Shown here: piece after piece, positions 35,701 to 47,515 of the stretch | How the letters are laid out: each line of letters begins with the position of its first letter | How positions within the stretch are numbered: position 1 is the first letter of the stretch | Source: Sciurus carolinensis | Taxonomy: Eukaryota > Chordata > Mammalia > Rodentia > Sciuridae | Direction: 5' to 3' | Assembly (NCBI RefSeq): GCF_902686445.1 | Contig: NC_062225.1 | Location: 90,818,581-90,882,580 of the forward strand | Length of the DNA stretch: 64,000 nucleotides | Position numbers and translations under genes: made by a program | The notes under the pieces: model-generated | Seen by the model: the letters and a program-made list of their open reading frames with translations, nothing else | Database searches by the model: none | What the model was told of the DNA's origin: nothing

Positions 35701-35949
35701 CATTTAACCTAACGCCAGTATTCAGTTGCTTATTATATGTCAAATGAATTAATTATTGTGAATAAGTAGTCATGTAGTAGAATTGCATAATTGGAAAGAT
35801 TTGGGCGGTGGCCAACCAGTATCCAGTATTTATGCAGGTTCCATGGGTTGTCAGGATGTGGAAGGAACACAGCTTTATGAAAAGTAGTCCGGGAAGGAAA
35901 GAGGGAAATAGGAGCTTCAATATATGTAAATCAAGTATCCAGCGCAATT
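32791..35949. other. Unique, partly GC-rich sequence, no gene recognised
   Basis: The segment 33,100-34,910 is GC-rich with many overlapping open frames on both strands (largest 188 codons at 33,237-33,803, + and 180 codons at 34,315-34,857, -). None contains a recognisable domain and the antisense frames are equally open. After 34,920 the sequence turns AT-rich, with an (AT)n patch at 35,503-35,518. Confidence 0.35.
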
Positions 35950-36530
35950 CATAATTGACAAGGTCTGACAACAACCCAATCGTCCATCGATGGAAAAAGG
36001 ATGTAGCAGGATCATGGCACACTCGGGCACGCGTGCACGCACATGGGCACACACACACACACACACACACACACAATATCACTCAGCCTTAAAAAAGATG
36101 GAAACCTTGCCATTTGCAACAATGTGGTTGCAACTAGAAGACGGCATATTAAGTGAAATGAGCCAGACCCTGAAAGAAAAATACTGTGTGTCACTTTTAT
36201 GTGGAATATAAGTTAAATATATAGAAACAGAAAGAACAGTGGTTTTCAGGGCTGGGAGGGACCCAAATAGTAGGTGTCGTCAGAACGCTGGCTGCAGAGA
36301 TGCTGAATGAGTGAGTCTAGAGATCCAATGCACGGCTTGAAAACTGCAGTAAACGGTGTGGCATTGTGTACCACAAGTTACCAGGAGATCCCGGTGCTCT
36401 CGCCAGGCACTCTGGTGCCAGAGCATACTAACTTGCCCAAATACGCACACTTATATAAAACCTCATGCTGCAGACAAACCAAAAGGAAGTACATAAATGA
36501 ATACATAAAAAAATACTATTGAAACTTTGG
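35950..36530 (+). repeat. Ancient LINE-1 3' end
   Basis: 'aacccaatcgtccatcgatg', 'tatcactcagccttaaaaaa', 'gccatttgcaacaatgtggt', 'taagtgaaatgagccagacc' and 'gtcacttttatgtggaatat' are the conserved ORF2 end and 3' UTR blocks of mammalian L1. The element ends in an A-rich stretch near 36,510-36,530. A (CA)n tract sits inside at the usual variable position. Confidence 0.85.
36048..36075. repeat. (CA)n microsatellite
   Basis: Fourteen CA units inside the L1 3' fragment. Confidence 0.95.
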
Positions 36531-36734
36531 CTTTCATATTTTTAGGACCAAAAATAAGTGCTCAGTGATATAGGTTACTGTTGATTGTGGTAGGTGTAAA
36601 AACAGTGATGTTTCTTCCAGTTGAGAGCCCACGCATTGTTATAGATGATAATAGAAAAGGAAGAAGAAGAAACAGGAGACAAATAAGCCATGGGAATTAT
36701 TTCTGTTTGTCCCTTGTGTTGAAACCTAAGAATT

Positions 36735-36840
36735 TTGGGAACGGTCCCTGCTGCTATCAGGCCTGTTTATTGAAGGCCCGCTGTGTGGAGGGCACTGCAT
36801 TATCTACTGCAAATTGGCTCATTTACATATTTAACAGAAA
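36735..36840 (+). repeat. MIR fragment
   Basis: 'tttattgaaggcccgctgtg' then 'tggagggcactgcattatct' follows the MIR start (tattgagcgcctactatgtgccaggcactgt). Confidence 0.45.
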
Positions 36841-37229
36841 TTGAGAGTAGTGCCTTTTTCTATCAGTAAGACAAATTATCTAATTTGTGGACTCACAGAG
36901 CCACACTTCAAACACTGACTATGGGAATCAGTTTGGATTTTTAAATAAAATCATGTTGGAACAAAATAGGAAAGAGTGCCTGCTCTGCCCAAAGGATCCG
37001 GAAGGAGAACTTCCACAAAACAACTAGGGAAAACACAGTGCCCTGTGCAGCTGGTTCGGGGCTCGGGCCAGGTGGAACCTATGCATCTAGATAATGCAAA
37101 AGGCCACATAGACGGTCCTTGCTCAAGGAGGGGATGGGTGTGCAGGCAGCTTGTCCAACATGCATCCTCTGAGCATTGTGCCAGACTATTTGCATGCATG
37201 GGTTTACTGAATGTTTGTTCTAATAATAA
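36841..37229. other. Unique sequence, nothing recognised
   Basis: No gene or repeat was recognised. The 152-codon minus-strand frame (36,951-37,409) overlaps the adjoining MIR and resembles no family. Confidence 0.35.
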
Positions 37230-37350
37230 AAAATGCCTTGAGAGATGGGCATCTCGTTTGTACAGGAAATCAAACTGAGGATTTGAAAGGTTTAAGTAAA
37301 ATTTTGATACATCTAGCAAGCAAAGAGCAGTACCAGGATTTGTATGTGGA
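37230..37350 (+). repeat. MIR fragment
   Basis: 'ttgtacaggaaatcaaactg', 'aggatttgaaaggtttaagt' and 'gagcagtaccaggatttgta' track the MIR core and 3' half (ttacagatgaggaaactg ... ggttaagtaac ... gccgggattcgaa). Confidence 0.5.
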
Positions 37351-37559
37351 TCTATTTTCAATTTGGTAACAAAATCCAATATGCTGATTAAAAAGCCCTG
37401 AGGACGCACCTAGGGCCTCACACCTGGGGAGGTTTGGGGAATAAAAACATAAATAAATAAAACTTACAGAGGCCGTCAATTGCCCCAGGGGCTAGGTGTG
37501 GGCAGTGCTGAGAAGATTCGCTGGGAGCATGGCATCTCTTCTCAGGAGGGTTAGTCTTT
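37351..37559. other. Unique sequence, nothing recognised
   Basis: No feature recognised. Confidence 0.35.
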
Positions 37560-38130
37560 CAGACAGAAAAAATTGGATCGGATTTTATGAGTGGCAGGAA
37601 ACTGGAAGGTCTCAGTCCAGAGATTGATAAACTGGCCAGCCCAAGCAATCGGACCTCCTTGAGTCAGCACCAAAGAGTTGTTTCTGCATATAATCAAGGG
37701 AAAGAGAACTATTTAAGCCATCAGCTAAGTGTTTCCCACTGTACGTTACATAAGCCTAATTGGAAAAGTTCACCGGTGTCACTGGTTTATGGTTCCTCCT
37801 ATAGTTTCCTGATAATAGGAGTTTCACTTTCTCTTTTCCTGGAATGAGGGATTTAATCTTCGATGGGAAAGATCCAGCGGACCTTTGACTTCCAATTTAA
37901 ATAGCCCCAAATTGGCGACCATTCATTGTTGGTGGACGCGGCTGCCTTCACAATGGGGCATTTCACAGGCGCTCTCAAGGGGGAATTCAGCCGTCTCAGG
38001 TCGGAGAGGATGAATCAGATTGCACGCTGCTCAGCAGGCTGAGCACAGCATCCTGCCCCAGCTGTCATCCCAAGAAGACTGGGTTAGGCACCAATATGTG
38101 CCCAGAGAGCGAGTTCTCCATTAGCCAGAT
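37560..38130. other. Unique motif-rich segment, candidate non-coding element
   Basis: This non-repetitive stretch carries SOX-type cores (ATTGTT within 'attcattgttggtgg' near 37,923-37,933 and ACAATGG near 37,951) and an 8-bp inverted repeat TGCTCAGC/GCTGAGCA with a 2-bp spacer (38,028-38,045) that resembles a MAF-type half-site pair. No exon is evident. Function is inferred only from motif density and absence of repeats. Confidence 0.25.
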
Positions 38131-38934
38131 GGAACTTCAAGCTGTTGCCAGAACTGTCTTCAACCTGCACTGTGAAGGGATGTGCTGCTAGACAAAGAGC
38201 TAAGGGTCGTCAGCCCAGCCCTTGAGAGATGAGTGGCCACGCGGACACGCCATTCTCTAGGGAACAGGAGACGTCTCCTGGACGGCCTGTGGGCCACCGC
38301 TAGCCGTCGCCGTCAGGGTCTGGCCTCCCTCACTTGTTTCAGAACAGCTTCTGGGTGGGTTGGCAGGGCAGGCCTCTGGCTCTGGGTGGCAGCCAGGGCC
38401 ACTGAAATGGCACGCTGTGGTCCTGGCATCAGTGGCACATGGCAGCGGTAGGGGACGGGGCAGCTTCTGGGTAGAAAGCCGGCTGGGCACAGCCGCAGGC
38501 ACGGGGGAAGAGGGCACAGGCACAGCTGACGCGGGAGCCTGGGGCGGCTGGCTTCTGGGAAGCCCACCTGGCAGGGCCTCGTGGAGGAGAGGGGCTCACG
38601 GGGTGGAGGAGCACCCTGCCTTGCTGGACCACCGTGGGCCCAGGGAGGCAGAGGGCCAGGACCCACAGGCTCCCCTGTGCCAAGCCAGGACGGAGACTGA
38701 GCAGCCCCTGGAATGAACACTCACCTCAGGCTGCTGACAGCTGAGCGGGAGCTGGGCCTGCGTCCCAGGGCGAATCCGCGCTCCCTCTCTTCAGACTGAC
38801 CTCGTCTTCCGCTGCCTGGTCCACATGGGCTGGTCCTTCTCCGACCCACTCCCCTTCCCCAGGTTTCTAATCAGCCCCTTCTTCAGTTCTCATCAGTGCC
38901 TGTCACATCTCAAATTCCAGTCTTTGGTTTTTGG
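38131..38934. other. GC-rich unique sequence, nothing recognised
   Basis: Several overlapping frames on both strands at 38,233-38,720 reflect high GC. The CpG count is moderate and below island density. No known product is encoded. Confidence 0.35.
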
Positions 38935-39200
38935 GGGTTTTTATGTTGACATATTTCAGACTCTAAAATATTTAAAGAAAGTACAAAGAATTCCTGGATG
39001 CTCTTCACCCAGAGTGTTCAGAAGCTAATCCTTGGCCACCTTTGCTCTTTGGCTTCATCCTTCCCTCTCTCTCTCTCTCTCTCTCTCTCCCTCCCTCTCC
39101 TGCATACCCACATGCCTATCTACATAACTTTTCTGATCCTTTTAAGAGTGGTTGCACTCAAGAAATCTTTTATCCTGAAACTTCAGTGAGAATGTGAGAA
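38935..39200 (+). repeat. Old LINE-like repeat fragment
   Basis: 'ttgacatatttcagactcta', 'agaaagtacaaagaattcct' and 'ctcttcacccagagtgttca' follow a common mammalian repeat ('gacatatttcaaacatacag ... gtacagagaata ... cccatcacccagcttca'). A CT-rich microsatellite (39,064-39,100) is embedded. The class is uncertain. Confidence 0.4.
39064..39100. repeat. (CT)n microsatellite
   Basis: Mostly CT units with flanking CCCT variants, inside an old repeat. Confidence 0.9.
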
Positions 39201-42200
39201 TTTTCAAATTCGAGTGTTTCTCATCAGTCCTGCACAGTGACTGAAGTCAGGGAGTCAACGGTACCATCCTGCACGCAACCAGGAGACCCACTGGAGCTCA
39301 CTGGCAGGGGAGAATAGGCGGGTTGCTTTGAGCTGGTCTCAACTCAGCTTGCGTTGGTCCTAACTTCCTTATGAAGATGCAGGAGTGGTTCAGAGGGGCT
39401 CGAGCCCTTCCTGGCGCAGGCAGTCAGAAGGTCCACTGCTCCAGTCTCTGGCAGATAGAGCTTCAGTCTGGGCTTTGCGTTACTGAGAGCAACAGACCCA
39501 CAGGCCAGCCGATGATCGAGGAGATGCCATTCAAACACCAGGTCCTCGGACAGCTTCCCAACAGCCCTGCCCCAGGCAGCCTCCCACTCCTGTGGCACTG
39601 TGTGGCCTAGGACAGCCACATGGCTCATTTTTGTGCAGTGCTCACAACTGGCTGAAGTTCTTGAACCATTTATTCTGTACTGGGAAAGACTGGTCAGCTC
39701 GCTCTGTTAGAACGCCTAATAAGCTGGGGTTTATAAAAGTACCGAGTACACCATCTGCAAAGAGTGGCCTTTGGCCACCTCGGCAGGGTTGACTGAACTC
39801 CTCGCTGGCCTGTGTGCATCCCAGCGCCCTGCACCCCTCCCTCTCTGCAGCCTGAGCCCTGTCAGCGCGGGGTGGCCATCGGGCCAGACACATGGAGTAC
39901 AACTTCCTGCCACCACTGAGTCTTGAGTCATTCTGGTGGCCTGAAGGGATATTTCCCACTGAACTGCCAGCAAAGCCCGTGCACTCTTCAGTGATATTGA
40001 GAGTGACACTCTCTGATGTCATCCTGAACTCACAGGAGAGCTGACTGCTTATCTGGGACCTCGCTGCAGTGGTGGTTACCAGCAGAGCACGTAGCCCACA
40101 GCACCCTGTCAGAGAGCAGGGTGTCTTCTGAGATCCCCAGGGTCAAGGTTATTGCATATCTCCAACTCCTGGCCAAACACAGGAAAAGGCCTGTGCTTCT
40201 CCCGCTCTCCGGTGAAAGCCTCTACCTAGAAAATCAGCAAAAATCCCACCCAGCTTTTGTGTGTGTTCTTCACAATACCCAGGCCAATGGTGAACTTCTA
40301 GCTTTGATGGAATGAAAGGTGACCTCCGTTCCCCTACCCCAGATCCACCAGCACAATATCTGCCCAGATATTCCTGTTCTAAACAGGAAATTCCAAATTA
40401 GTCACTTTTTGGCTTAAGATTTCAAAAATGGCCCCTGAGCAACACTCATTTTTGAGCACTATTTATTTCAAGCTAAGGTGCTAAAGGATTAAGCAGCACA
40501 TTTGCTGTTCGGCAGGGGACCAAATGCCTTTGCCTCCAAACAACACTAATGCGGGAGTTTCAGAGGAAAGGGGGGCTGCCTTAAAAGGAAAGAGAAACCA
40601 GAACCCGTGCATGCAGCCCCAGTACACTGTTCCTGTGCTCCACCAGCCTGGCTCTCCTTGATGCAAAATCACAATAGAAAGAAATCACAAGGAGATTTCT
40701 TGGTACCCATGGCCTGAGTTCCTTTACCATCCTCCTCAACGTTTCAGAGGTAGTTCTAAGGGGAAGCCTTCCTGGGCCTGCTCCCCAGAGGGGCACGCAG
40801 AGTGTGGTGGCTGTGGGCAGGGTGATCACACGTCCGTGTGGTGTGCACACATTGGCACCAGAAGCGTGGCGGGTGGAAGGTGCGAGGGTGAGGAAGCCTC
40901 CGCTGAGGAGTGACCACACTGAGAAGAGGAGGCCCGGCTGGCCCCAGGTGGGCCAGGTCTGCTTTTCAACCAGCCTACCTGGTTATTTTGCTCTGGCGGC
41001 CTTTTCCATAAAATGGGTCTTTGTTTGGAGTTTCTCCCACACAGATGCCTGTGTGAACTGCATTTCCGGCCCATCCTTTGTCACTGCTGTCTAATTCTGC
41101 TAGTCTCTGCTTCCTGTAAGCTGAGGATCCTTGCCCCTCTCAGCAGAGGGGGAAAGAATGAATGCGCTTGGCAGGATTGGAAACCTGTGAGAACACGGGA
41201 GGATAATCTGCCAGTTATGCGTGAGTGCAGAAACCCTGGGGAGAGGGGAGAGCCAGGCTACAGATAGCTGCCTTGAAAGTGAAGGGCACGTAACCTGACT
41301 CGTATCTGTTTACACTCTCTTAAAAAAAAAAAATCATTGAACAACAGTTATCTGTAGCTCAGTGTGATTCCTGAGCACTCTCTCATCTGGGGACTCAGTC
41401 CAGCATGCAAACATGTTTTGATAATTAAAAAGTATGTTATCTCTTGCTGGTTTATTGCAGCCAGACTGAACTGAACACCAATGCCCCTAATCCCATCAGC
41501 CCGTCTGCAGGAAAGGTCAGGGGTCAGCAACTGCTCCTAAAAGCACTGTGCAATTGAATCTAAACCAGCCCCTACCTACTAAGCAGCTGCTCGCAGACAA
41601 TCCAGGATCTGTCCTCCTGAGGTCCCCAGGGACTTGTGCAGAAGAGGCCACCTTCAGAACAAAACCCTGCCCCTTGCCCAGCTCCTCTGACAGCCTGGAA
41701 CCAGAGTCAGATGTCTACTTTGAAACAGAAATGCAAAGCGACTATCAGGAGAAAGTTAAATTCTTTTCAAGTAAATTTCATTTTTATTTAAAACAAAAAA
41801 TGTTTTTTAAACCAGTTTGTAAATGAATCATTGTCTATGAGAAAATATGGATGTTGTCTGTAAGTGTAGAAATGTGGTGGGCTGGCAAGTGCTGGCTGGC
41901 ACGGAATGAAAGGGGCGGTGGGTGCTTGTGGGGCCAACACCGAGGGGTGTGCTGGTCCCACAGAACATAGGGAGGCCGGTGTGTGCACCAGACAAGTCCA
42001 GCTTGCCCTGCCAGAAACGCCCAACCCCCTGTCGCATATCTGTGAAAATCCCTGGGCAGAGTTAGGACCCAGATTTTATGCTCCTCTGTGATGACTTTTA
42101 AGTTGCACTTATTTATGGAGAAAACAAGAAATTCAAATAAGTTGAGGCTGTGTGCAGTGAGATGAAGAGAGTCCACCCTTAAAGCTCAGCCATCATGGGT

Positions 42201-43839
42201 GCCCAAGCCAGGACCCCATGGTGGGAGAGAAGGGTCAGCATCCCCCCGCCGACCATGGGCGCTTACAGGACCCCAAATGGGACCATAGGACTGAGAAACA
42301 GGAGAACACTTATAACCACAGACAGATCCTTCCTTATAAAGTAATATCCGTAGTAATAAAAATTATACAAAAATGTAAGTTTTTTAAAAGTAAGTGCGCT
42401 TGCCCCCCCACTGGCTTTCTTCCCTGCTTGCCGGGCTGGCAGAGGAGCCCTCTCCTCCTGGACTGTGTCCCGGCTCTCAGGCTCACTCCCTCCCGCCGGG
42501 CTCTCCACTGCCATGGACCCGGCCCAAACACCAGTAGACCTGGTCTAAGGGTCTTGTGGAGACTCACAGTCCGGCTTCCTCACCTGTTTCACCTCCAGTA
42601 GTATTTCTCTTGTTTATATGATCCATATTATTTTACTAACTATTTATTCAAAGTTGACATTATTAGTTTTGCTGTAGGTGATATCTAAAAGGTCCCATTT
42701 TTCTTTAGAAGATGTCACGATTTGTCACACACAAAAGAACCTCACGGACCCAGTGCCCTGCCTCTTGATGGGGCACTTCCTTTCTTTAAAGTTTTAATAT
42801 TAAAATAACCAAAGACTGACACAGTCTTGCAGTACTGTGCTCTAGGACTTCCCTGGCTCTCTTGGAGAAGCAAGACAGATCTCCTCTAGCTAACCAAGTG
42901 CTGTGTGTGCTGGTGGAACCCACCCAGGACTGCAGAGTGTCACATAAAGTAGCTACTGGGACAAGTCACAAAATTCCATTATGGACTGAGAATTAGAGAG
43001 TAGTTTTGCATTGATGTTCAATTTCCTAATTTGGGGAATTAGAGAATGAATATGAAAGAGAATGTTCTTATCCTCAGAAAAGATATGGAGGCAGGTGGTC
43101 TTCAGCGTGTAGGAGTACACAGAGGAAAGCAGAATGGGCAGAGCAAGCGGTCAGCAGCAGAGGGCGGGGTGAGCGGGAGGAGGCTGGGCCCTTGGTCGCA
43201 ACTCTTCTATAAATTAAAATCATGTGCAAATAAAATCCAAAACTCAAAAACAAAGATAATTAAAAGGAAATGTTATAGTTATTGGGCTTGTGATAGTCAA
43301 TTTTTTTCTTGGTTATTTCCTCTTTATCTTAACTTGAAAATATACATATAATTAAAACTCTGTGAAGGTGCTTATGTGTGTGTGTTTCACCCCCGAAAGT
43401 AGTATTTAAAAATAATATCTCCCTTTGTAGAAAAATAACCCAGCTTTGTAGGAATTCCAGTCAAAATACTGAGAAAATACAGAGAAAACAGCAAAATGTC
43501 TGCTTCACAAAGGGGTTGAGTTTGGGTTTTGCATCCACCCGGGTCACCCACGGGGTGAGCACGGCCTCCCTCCCCGGTGTTTTGGTCACGCGGATGTTTC
43601 TTCAATTACCCCAGATCCTACTCAAATCCGCAATGGACCCTCAACCATCCTCTCCATGGGAGAAACAAATATTCTCTTGTTCCTAAGAAAATTGGACCTT
43701 GCTGGTTTAAAAGAGGCTCATCAGGCAGGAAAACAGCCCCCATAAGACTTTCCCTGGAGGAGGAATGCTGGGGTCGGATTTGCTGTGGGTGAAACCGTAA
43801 CACCCAGAACCCAGATGCTCAGTCGGAATTGTAAAGGGC
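39201..43839. other. Long unique stretch, no gene recognised
   Basis: This is 4.6 kb in which I recognise no repeat family, exon or RNA gene. It includes a 12-A run (41,320-41,331) and GC-rich patches at 39,370-39,860, 40,740-40,960, 41,880-42,040 and 42,400-42,560, where frames on both strands are open without resemblance to known proteins. Confidence 0.35.
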
Positions 43840-44160
43840 CACTGATGTTGGAGGGCGATGTCCAGGCGAGACTGGCCGCAGCTCGCGGTGGACGGCCGGC
43901 TGCTGGGGAATCTGTCCTCCTCTTCCCTGCCTCCTCACGCAGCCTCCGGAAGCAAAGCATCCTCGGCCACTGGCGCGCGGGCTTCATATGAATGGCGCTG
44001 GTCTGTGTCGCTATTCAGGAAGATGAATCGACACACTTGCAGGGCTGTTTGCCTGAAAATACCTCCATTTCCCGGCCTGCTAATCCCTTCCTTTGGCGGC
44101 TGGTTGCTTTCTTGTTTGACTTCACGTCTTAAATAACATCTGAGAGGCAGCCGGGCTCCC
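43840..44160. other. CpG-enriched unique segment, candidate non-coding element
   Basis: About 17 CpGs fall in 240 bp (43,801-44,040), with an observed/expected ratio near 0.8 by hand count. Immediately downstream is a non-repetitive block with a TAATCC homeodomain-type core (44,081-44,086) and a CACGTC near 44,121. No exon or known promoter is visible. Confidence 0.3.
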
Positions 44161-46559
44161 CTGAAAGCCAGGGGTGACGGTGGGGGAGGGACAGCAGAGG
44201 AGCTGCCCTGCTCCTCCCTCCTTTCTCTCCTCCCCAGCCCACCTCTTCCCCCACCTTTTTTTTTCTTTTTCTTTTTGTGTAAGAACTCCACCTTCCTGCT
44301 CGAATTCCAGATCATTTCAAAGTCCGGCCGAGGCCTCTACTCCTGGCGTACCCTTGTGATTTCAAGGGAGCAAGTTTATTCAGGTGGCATGAATCAGACA
44401 AGGGCTCAGGACGCAGGCTGGAGTCCCAGACACAACCCTGTGTCTCCTGTCCCTCCTCCCAAAGAAGCATAACAAAACCCCAGAAAAACAGGCTGCCAGT
44501 AATCTCCTGCCTTAGCCAGCAACAGGGGTGAAGGAAAGCTGCCCTCTCATTATAGCCCTGGTCTCGAGGTTAGAATTAGGGCCTTAGGGTAAGGAGCTGT
44601 CAATTAGAGATAACTCCAGCCAAGGTCTGACGCGGGGCTTATCTCCTAGCAACTCTTCATTCAGGGCACAGTCCCTGGCTCTGCCGGCAGCTCAAGAGCC
44701 CTCGTGAACACAGCGAAATAACCTTTTCAATTTGAGCAGATGCATATAGAATTCTGCTTCCCCAGTACTCGATGGAGCCGGGGTGACATTTGACTAGAAA
44801 TGGGGTGGAATCTGGAAAGAATTATGGTTTTCTTGTGTTCCACTTGCAGATGTTGCCATTGGAGATTTAATGGAAGTATCTGGCTAAACAATCAGAAAAA
44901 TCTAAATTCAATCTGATGCTGGAGACCTCCTTCTTCCAGATCTGAGTCTGTCATGTTTATGTATAAGCTGACAGATTCTCCCTCGCAATGCCTGTTTTAT
45001 GCTGAGGAGGAATTTGCCAAGAGTTGGACGTGCAGTGGCTCTGGTTACCAGGGGAACTCTGCCTGTCCCTTTATCTACCATGGCAGGGCATAGAGAAAGC
45101 CGACAAGCATAAATCCTATTAAGGAAAGCACAGGGCTCTGCACCACTAATGTGGAGAGCATCACAGAATTTACCACCAGACTATATACTTGGTACAAAAA
45201 AAAAAAAAATGTGCATTCCTCAGAGTTGTCTCTTCATTAGATTTAGAAATCATGGTGTTGATTTTTCTAATCTCAAGCAGGGTGAGGATGACAGAACACT
45301 GGGGGGTGGGGAAGAAGCCAGCCTTGGATTTCCCACCTTTATCTATAATAACAAAGGGATACCTCAGGAACGTGGTAAAAATAGCAGATGCAAAATATCC
45401 AGTGAGCCGCAAGGTGTAAATTAGGCACTGCTCTTGGAATTACAGATTTGGATTAACAACGCTCTTCGGCAGGACCACAGCCTGTGTGCTCACCACTGCT
45501 GAGCCGGGGCCATTTTCCCATAGCTCCCCTGAAAGCGCCCTGTCACCACTCATGGCTTCTGCTGCCTAAGCCTGTGGTGTCCTTCATGGTGACATGGCCA
45601 CTGAATTTTGTATCCACACCTACATATGCTCCCTACTTTACTTGTGAAGTAATTATCTTGTTTGTTTGTTTTTACATTTAAGCCATCCTCTGGTAGATTG
45701 GGAGCAGAAATCAGACTTTCAGGAAACTAAAACATACATCAGCCTAGAGGACTGGTATGTGTTGGGTCAGAGAAAACAACTGCATTCTGGAGAAAGTCAA
45801 CCTTGGAACACAAGAATGCAAAACAGCTGTCCTGCTGTGTGTGTATGCGTGAGGAGATGGGTTCTTTACTATGCAGCTTGATAAATAGGATCCCCCAACC
45901 TGAACAGCTTTGGCTGGACTTAGTTGAATCTCAGCGTGCAGATGGGTTCCTCATTAAGCTCAGATGCACTTGCTTTTCCCTGTTGTCAACATCACAACAC
46001 ACAGGAAAGCATTTTTGAAGAGAAGGAGAAAGCTTAAGCACTTTGAATGAGTCTTTGTGTGTGTGTGTGTGTGTGTCTGTGAATGGTATTTAAATACAAT
46101 TCCACTTTGGTTTATTTTAAAAATAAAGATTCCAATTCATGGAGGAAAAAAACTGGCAAATAGATCACAAAATATCCAATACCTTAAAATTAAGTTACAC
46201 ACAATTTGCAGAAATTAAACTTTTCTCATTAGTGAAGAAGAGGGGACCCAGCTTTGTGAATTGTTTTCAGAAGGCAGACTCCCCTGGGTTATTTTCCTTT
46301 TTTTTTTTTTTTGCAGATAAAGATATTTAAATCAAATTCATTGTAAATATATATGCTGTTGGAGCATTTTTACAAATACATTTTTAATCATAAATTCTTG
46401 CCAGTGTGGAGACCATCCGTGCATTTGTAGCATGCTACTTGGCATTAAATTTGAATATAGTAGCAAAAATTCGACTTAAAAAAAAGGAAACATCAGTAGC
46501 AATCACAATTTACTTATTAGACAGCAGATTGGCGATGTCCCCACGAGTCTTATGTGAAC
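44161..46559. other. Unique sequence with simple repeats, no gene recognised
   Basis: It contains a pyrimidine-rich tract (44,208-44,276), an A run (45,197-45,209), a (TG)n tract at 46,056-46,076 and a T run near 46,299-46,312. The stretch 44,570-45,110 is non-repetitive but shows no coding signal. Confidence 0.35.
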
Positions 46560-46830
46560 TGTCACGGCTGGTTCCCTAGGAGATCCCTGAACTTAACCGC
46601 TTCGCTGCTGTAGGGGCTGAATGAATTCGGGAGCCCACAGGCCCGCCCGCTGCTCATTAATCTGTGGCCAACAGCCTGGATTTCAAAGGGCTTTTGGTTT
46701 GTAAAAGGGTCAAAGATCGGGCCATAGCGTAATGCAAATTCGATTCATCCTGTGCTTTCTGGGAACCTGAACTTACCAAGTTCCTATTATTTGATTTTGC
46801 GTGGACCAGGCTTATCTTTGGTTAACAAGG
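46560..46830. other. Unique motif-rich segment, candidate non-coding element
   Basis: A non-repetitive stretch holds an exact octamer ATGCAAAT (46,732-46,739), TCAAAG cores near 46,683 and 46,710, a TTAATC core (46,657-46,662), a TTATCT GATA-type core (46,812-46,817) and GTTAAC (46,821-46,826). Such dense binding cores, in sequence with several CpGs but no repeat, fit an enhancer-like element. This is inference only. Confidence 0.25.
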
Positions 46831-46930
46831 TCAGCGTTTGGTTCCTCTTACTGCCCAGTCTCAGGGAAGAAACGCATCTCTCCTGACTCAGAGAATTGGG
46901 TTCCGTGTTTCATGACCTTATATATTGCTA

Positions 46931-47135
46931 TTTTTTAAATTATTTATTTATTTTTTACAGACTGCATTTTGATTCGTTGTACACAAATGGGGAACATCCT
47001 TTCGTTTCTATGGTCGTGCACGATGTAGATTCACACCATTTGTGTAATCACACATGTACATAGGGTGATGACGTCTGTCTCTTTCCACCATTTTTCATAC
47101 CCCCCTCCCTCTCATTTGAATGGAGGAACTTTAGA
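46931..47135 (-). repeat. Probable L1 3' UTR fragment, antisense
   Basis: 'ttcgttgtacacaaatgggg', 'tttctatggtcgtgcacgat', 'gtagattcacaccatttgtg' and 'tcacacatgtacatagggtg' are in the order of a repeat I recall as abundant in squirrel genomes, where it forms lineage-specific L1 3' ends. Its identity is recalled, not searched. Confidence 0.45.
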
Positions 47136-47329
47136 TTATGTAGAAGGATATATTGTTATTTTTTAACTGATATTTTGAAACAATCTGCTTTGCTACCTGC
47201 ATGTACACCTTTGATTTGCTATATCATCATCCTAAGAGAATATTTATTTTAAGTGTTCAGTCTACTGAACACTTATATTTGTTCTCAAGCAAATTTATGT
47301 CCCGGGATGGCTGGGAAATGTGAGGCCCC

Positions 47330-47515
47330 TTGACTCGGGTCCAGAAGTGAGGAGACCAGCACTCCATCTTTCCGGGTGATGTTTGCTGAGTGACCTTGAG
47401 GAAGTCACAGCTTCTCTGAGTCTAGGTGTCTGCCTGTGGATCAAAAGAGGCTCAAACTGAAGTACTTGAAAGGGATTACAAATTGGAAACTGTTAAACAA
47501 ATATTATTATTTTGA
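47330..47515 (-). repeat. MIR SINE, antisense
   Basis: 'gctgagtgaccttgaggaag', 'tcacagcttctctgagtcta' and 'ggattacaaattggaaactg' follow the antisense MIR order (tgtgtgaccttgggcaagtcacttaacctctctgagcct). Confidence 0.6.
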
